From positions 9,544-19,072 of the forward strand of contig CAJTWC010000013.1 in NCBI GenBank assembly GCA_910580185.1: a stretch of 9,529 bases of DNA, read 5' to 3'. Made by a program: the position numbers and the translations under genes. The notes under the pieces are model-generated. The model did not search any database and was not told the origin of the DNA. It saw only the letters and a program-made list of their open reading frames with translations. Position 1 is the first letter of the stretch, and every line of letters begins with the position of its first letter. Positions 6,521-9,529 of this stretch are shown piece after piece. This stretch comes from an uncultured Bacilli bacterium (lineage in GTDB: Bacteria; Bacillota_I; Bacilli_A; RF39; UBA660).

Positions 6521-8563
6521 ATGAAAATATATAAAAATACTAATCCTGATGTTGTTTCAAAAAGAAGAATTATTTTTATTGGAATAGTTATTTTTATGTT
6601 ATTTTTAATTATTATATTTAAATTATGTTATATGCAGCTTGTAAATGTTAAAGCATCAGTTAGTAATTTAAATAAATTATCAACGAAAACGGTTTATGGA
6701 AGAAGTATGCCCAGAGGAAAAATATTAGATAGGAATTATAACGTTATAGTGGATAATATTGGTACTAATATGATTAGTTACAAAAGAGAATCTAAAGTAA
6801 GTGTAAAAGATGAAATAGACATGGCCTATTTATTAGCAAAAAAAATAGATGTTAGTTATACTAAACTTACCGTTAATATGTTAAAAGACTTTTGGATCGC
6901 TAATAATAAAGAAGAGGCTGATAAAAAAATAACAAAAGAAGAATATGAATTATATGAAAGAAGAAAGTTAAAAGCGTCCGAATTAGAAAAACTAAAAAAA
7001 GAAAGAATAGGAGAAAACGAGCTTGGTGTATATCAAGATATCGATAAGGAAGCTGCATATATATATTATTTAATGAATCATGGTTATTCTTATGATGAAA
7101 AAGTTATAAAAGATGATGCAAGTGATGAAGAGTATGCTTATATAGTATCAAATAAAGAAAAACTAAAAGGTTTTGAAACTTCTACTTCTTGGCAAAGATC
7201 TTATCCTTATGGTGATACATTAAGGCAAATATTAGGAAACGTATCTTCTTATGAACAAGGTCTTCCAGAAGAGTTAAAAAACGAATATTTGAAAAAAGGA
7301 TATTCTTTAAATGATAGAGTAGGATTAAGTTATTTAGAATTACAATACGAAGATGAATTATTTGGTAAAAAAGATAAATATGAAATTAAAAATGGTGTTA
7401 AAAAACTTATAGAAAAAGGTAGTAGTGGAAATGACATTGTTTTATCAATTGATATTAATTTGCAACAGGAGCTAGAGAAAATACTCGAAGAAGAATTAAT
7501 AAATGCTAAAGGAGAACCTAATACTGAATATTATGATCATACATCGGTTGTGATTACTGATCCTAAAACTGGAGAGATACTAGCTATGGCTTCTAAACAA
7601 ATAACAAATACGCCCGATGGGTATAAAATAAGTGATTATACAACCAATTTATTAACAGGAAGTGATACGCCAGGTAGTATCGTTAAAGGAGCTTCAATGT
7701 TGGTTGGATATTCAACTGGTAATTTAAAACCGGGGCAGGTATTTTATGATAAATGTATAAAGTTTAAAAATACACCTCAAAAATGTTCTTGGTCTACTTC
7801 TCTTGGTGCTTTAAATGATATAACAGCACTTAGGTATTCTTCTAACTCATATCAATTTCAATTGGCACTTAAAGTAGCCGGTGTTAATTATTACCATAAT
7901 ATGCCAATTAAAATAGATGATACTGCTTTAAATACATATAGAAGTGTATTTAATACTTTAGGATTAGGTGTTAAATCAGGAATAGACTTACCAAATGAAA
8001 CTGAAGGATACAAGGGAAAAACATCAAACGCAGGATTATTATTAAATTATTCGATAGGTCAGTACGATACGTACTCAGCACTTCAATTATCTAGTTATGT
8101 AAATACATTAGCAAATTTAGGTGAAAGAAATAAACTTCATTTAGTAAAAGAAATTAGGTACTCCACGGATGATGATAGTTTAGGGAGTGTAAAAAAAACT
8201 TATGAAAAAGAAGTTTTAAATACATCTGATATTGATAAGATTTATTTTGAAAGAGTAAGAGAAGGTTTTAAAAGCGTAATGGATGGATATTTAGGTAAAG
8301 GTTATATGGGGAGTAGTCCAAATCCGGCTGGAAAAACTGGTACTTCTGAAAGTTTTTATGATTCAGATGGCGATGGAAAAGTTGATCAAGAAACATATAG
8401 CAAGTCATTTATTGGATATGCTCCTTATGATAATCCAGTAATGAGTATTGTTTCAATTTCCCCACATGTAAGACATAAAAAAAGCTCATCAACATATGCT
8501 AGTGGTGTAAATAAAAGAATTGTATCAAGAATTTGCAATATTTTCTTTGAAAATTATAAATAA
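6521..8563 (+). CDS. pbpA: Class B penicillin-binding protein 2 (PbpA/MrdA type transpeptidase)
   Basis: 680 aa. It is a membrane-anchored DD-transpeptidase that cross-links peptidoglycan, in rod-shaped relatives as part of the elongation complex with RodA. Residues 1-16 are cytoplasmic, 17-36 form a single membrane segment, and 'RGKILDR' at 65-71 marks the dimerisation domain. The catalytic motifs are complete: SIVK with the acylated Ser386 and Lys389, SSN at 440-442 and KTG at 605-607. The 'TPGSIVKGAS' context matches the PbpA/PBP2 group better than SpoVD/PBP3. After KTG comes an Asp-rich loop, DSDGDGKVDQE (614-624), that looks like an EF-hand calcium loop. No PASTA domains are present. It is transcribed away from the DUF2624-like gene across a short divergent gap. 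Possession of this enzyme shows the organism makes peptidoglycan, unlike true Mollicutes. Confidence 0.93.
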   Translation: MKIYKNTNPDVVSKRRIIFIGIVIFMLFLIIIFKLCYMQLVNVKASVSNLNKLSTKTVYGRSMPRGKILDRNYNVIVDNIGTNMISYKRESKVSVKDEIDMAYLLAKKIDVSYTKLTVNMLKDFWIANNKEEADKKITKEEYELYERRKLKASELEKLKKERIGENELGVYQDIDKEAAYIYYLMNHGYSYDEKVIKDDASDEEYAYIVSNKEKLKGFETSTSWQRSYPYGDTLRQILGNVSSYEQGLPEELKNEYLKKGYSLNDRVGLSYLELQYEDELFGKKDKYEIKNGVKKLIEKGSSGNDIVLSIDINLQQELEKILEEELINAKGEPNTEYYDHTSVVITDPKTGEILAMASKQITNTPDGYKISDYTTNLLTGSDTPGSIVKGASMLVGYSTGNLKPGQVFYDKCIKFKNTPQKCSWSTSLGALNDITALRYSSNSYQFQLALKVAGVNYYHNMPIKIDDTALNTYRSVFNTLGLGVKSGIDLPNETEGYKGKTSNAGLLLNYSIGQYDTYSALQLSSYVNTLANLGERNKLHLVKEIRYSTDDDSLGSVKKTYEKEVLNTSDIDKIYFERVREGFKSVMDGYLGKGYMGSSPNPAGKTGTSESFYDSDGDGKVDQETYSKSFIGYAPYDNPVMSIVSISPHVRHKKSSSTYASGVNKRIVSRICNIFFENYK

Positions 8564-8574
8564 TTTGGTATAAT
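8547..8574 (+). promoter_or_regulatory. Strong sigma-A type promoter for rpmG
   Basis: -35 TTGAAA (8547-8552, 5/6 to consensus), 16-nt spacer, -10 TATAAT (8569-8574, 6/6) with an extended TGG element just before it. The -35 lies inside the last codons of the PBP gene. Transcription would start near 8581, giving a leader of about 27 nt. Confidence 0.8.
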
Positions 8575-8607
8575 ACCTTTAGTTATCTCGAGAAGGAGGG
8601 GAACGTT

Positions 8608-8781
8608 ATGGCAAAAAAGAATGAAAATAGAGCTAATATAACTTTAAAATGCCCTAAATGTGGTGAATTAAATTATCGTGTTCAAAAAAATAAAGCAAAC
8701 AATCCAGAACGTATGGAAATCAGTAAATTTTGCCCAAGATGTAGAGCACATACAGACCACAAAGAAACTAAAGCAGCATAA
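8608..8781 (+). CDS. rpmG: Ribosomal protein bL33
   Basis: 57 aa, normal length for L33, a small protein of the large ribosomal subunit near the E site. It has two CxxC knuckles, Cys15/Cys18 and Cys42/Cys45, so it is the zinc-binding (C+) form; many bacteria also carry a zinc-free paralogue, which is not in this window. The body 'NYRVQKNKANNPERMEISKF' and the 'CPRCRAHTDHKETK' end are typical. The ATG follows a near-perfect ribosome binding site, AAGGAGGG (8593-8600), 7 nt upstream. It has its own promoter and a terminator. It was found by reading the frame directly, as it is short. Confidence 0.96.
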   Translation: MAKKNENRANITLKCPKCGELNYRVQKNKANNPERMEISKFCPRCRAHTDHKETKAA

Positions 8782-8782
8782 C

Positions 8783-8814
8783 AAAATAAGCTAATTAGGA
8801 TAGGCTTATTTTTT
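8783..8814 (+). terminator. Intrinsic terminator between rpmG and efp
   Basis: A 9-bp stem (8783-8791 with 8804-8812, AAAATAAGC/GCTTATTTT) has a 12-nt loop and ends in six T. It would end or attenuate the rpmG transcript. No clear promoter for efp is seen in the 25 bp that remain before it, so efp may depend on read-through. Confidence 0.7.
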
Positions 8815-8839
8815 ATCTTATAAGAAAGGAGTATTTATA

Positions 8840-9397
8840 ATGGTTAACGTAAATGATATTAAAAATGGAATGACAGTTGAAGATGAAGGAAATATTTTTC
8901 AAGTATTAGATTTCCAACATGTTAAACCTGGTAAAGGTGCAGCATTTGTTAAAATGAAATTAAAAAATTTAAGAACTGGTTCGATCGTTGAAAAAACATA
9001 TAACAGTAGTGTTAAGCTTGCTAAAGCAATGGTTCAAAGAAAGCCTATGCAATATTTATATCAAGCAGGTGACACATATAGTTTTATGGATATGAACACT
9101 TATGAGCAAGTTGAATTAACTGGTGATCAAATTGGCGATGATCTAAAATATTTAAAAGAAAACTTAGAAGTTAGTTTAATATATTATGGTGAGGAGTTAA
9201 TTGGAATTAATTTACCTGAAAAAATTGCTTATACTATAACAAAATCAGAACCAGCTGTTAAAGGAAACACTTCACAAGGAGCACAAAAAGATGCTGAATT
9301 AGAAAACGGAATGACTGTAAAGGTTCCATTATTTATTGGTGAAGGTGAAACAGTATTAGTTTCAACTAAAGATGGTAAATATGTATCAAGAGCTTAA
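8840..9397 (+). CDS. efp: Translation elongation factor P
   Basis: 185 aa, full length. EF-P binds between the P and E sites of stalled ribosomes and promotes peptide bond formation at polyproline stretches. The N-terminal KOW-like domain carries the conserved loop 'HVKPGKGAAFV' with Lys32 at its tip, the residue modified in Bacillus-type EF-P; the modification itself cannot be read here. Two OB-fold domains follow, with 'GINLPEKIAYTITKSEPAVKG' (longer in the protein) linking them and the usual ending 'GETVLVSTKDGKYVSRA'. AAAGGAG lies about 10 nt before ATG. It sits after rpmG, and its stop codon is inside the following terminator hairpin. Confidence 0.97.
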   Translation: MVNVNDIKNGMTVEDEGNIFQVLDFQHVKPGKGAAFVKMKLKNLRTGSIVEKTYNSSVKLAKAMVQRKPMQYLYQAGDTYSFMDMNTYEQVELTGDQIGDDLKYLKENLEVSLIYYGEELIGINLPEKIAYTITKSEPAVKGNTSQGAQKDAELENGMTVKVPLFIGEGETVLVSTKDGKYVSRA

Positions 9398-9413
9398 TTT
9401 AGGCTCTTTTTTT
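9388..9413 (+). terminator. Intrinsic terminator of efp
   Basis: An 8-bp stem (AAGAGCTT 9388-9395 with AGGCTCTT 9401-9408, one G-U pair) has a 5-nt loop AATTT and runs into seven T. The TAA stop of efp overlaps the stem and loop. Confidence 0.8.
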
Positions 9414-9504
9414 GTGTAAATTTATTGTCAATCCTTTGTTAATAACATTTTTTATTTAAATTTTTTTGCAAACTCTTCAGTTTTACACAGCCTAGATTTA
9501 AACC

Positions 9505-9529
9505 TTGACGGGGGGGGGGGGATTATGAT
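9505..9529 (+). promoter_or_regulatory. Possible promoter with a poly-G spacer at the window edge
   Basis: TTGACG (9505-9510, 5/6 to the -35 consensus) runs into a G tract and then ATTATGAT. TATGAT at 9524-9529 is 5/6 to a -10 but only 13 nt from the -35. If the T at 9529 begins a TATAAT beyond the edge, the spacer would be 18 nt. No gene follows within the window. Confidence 0.4.
9510..9521 (+). repeat. Homopolymer of 12 G
   Basis: Twelve consecutive G in a very A+T-rich region, 8 bp from the window end. Such runs vary in length by slippage, and they are also frequent sites of sequencing error and contig breaks. Confidence 0.85.

Noticed and set aside
9426..9431. - strand TTGACA downstream of efp
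   Set aside because: No -10 at 16-18 nt, and transcription would run straight into the efp terminator.
1..9529. Recoded UGA (Mycoplasma-type code)
   Set aside because: All genes read through without in-frame TGA, Trp is encoded by TGG, and stops are TAA or TAG. The lack of TGA stops in eight genes is too small a sample to mean more.

Overview
The window is strongly A+T-rich. It looks like a small-genome, wall-bearing member of the Bacilli, of the gut type related to Mollicutes (RF39/Erysipelotrichia-like). Reasons: Bacillus-type housekeeping proteins (TmcAL/YlbM, a PbpA-like PBP2, L33, EF-P), AGGAGG-type ribosome binding sites, short intergenic gaps and stop codons built into terminator hairpins. 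Tryptophan is read from TGG and all eight visible stops are TAA or TAG, so UGA recoding is not evident. The lineage is an inference.

Left part (1-4081, + strand): two adjacent paralogous repeat proteins. The first is cut by the left edge and the second has 964 aa. Both are built from modules of about 80 residues whose second half resembles the helix-turn-helix of sigma-70 region 4 (an 'LYFGL...EIa..l..S...v...i' pattern). Both end in the same C-terminal domain around an 'NPIG' motif. The first protein shows three modules. The second has a degenerate N-terminal region, a 107-residue Lys/Glu linker and five modules. I know of no named system with this architecture, and it is the most novel content here. 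A hairpin at 4116-4151 ends this unit.

Middle part (4166-6448, - strand): from right to left, a small DUF2624/YqfT-like protein with its own terminator, then a two-gene unit. That unit holds an unrecognised protein with a possible transglutaminase-like Cys-His-Asp core, followed by tmcAL (wobble cytidine acetylation of elongator tRNA-Met). Two perfect palindromes lie end to end inside the unrecognised gene, over the codon of the predicted catalytic His.

Right part (6521-9413, + strand): a PBP2-type transpeptidase for lateral wall synthesis, then rpmG (ribosomal protein L33) from its own strong promoter overlapping the end of the PBP gene, then efp (elongation factor P). rpmG and efp are each followed by an intrinsic terminator. 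They belong to translation, as does tmcAL.

Right edge (9414-9529): no gene. It ends in a run of 12 G between a TTGAC element and an A+T-rich -10-like sequence. This could be a promoter whose spacer varies in length, although an assembly or sequencing effect at a contig end must be excluded. The left edge begins exactly in a 55-bp sequence repeated at 283, so both edges may be assembly breaks.
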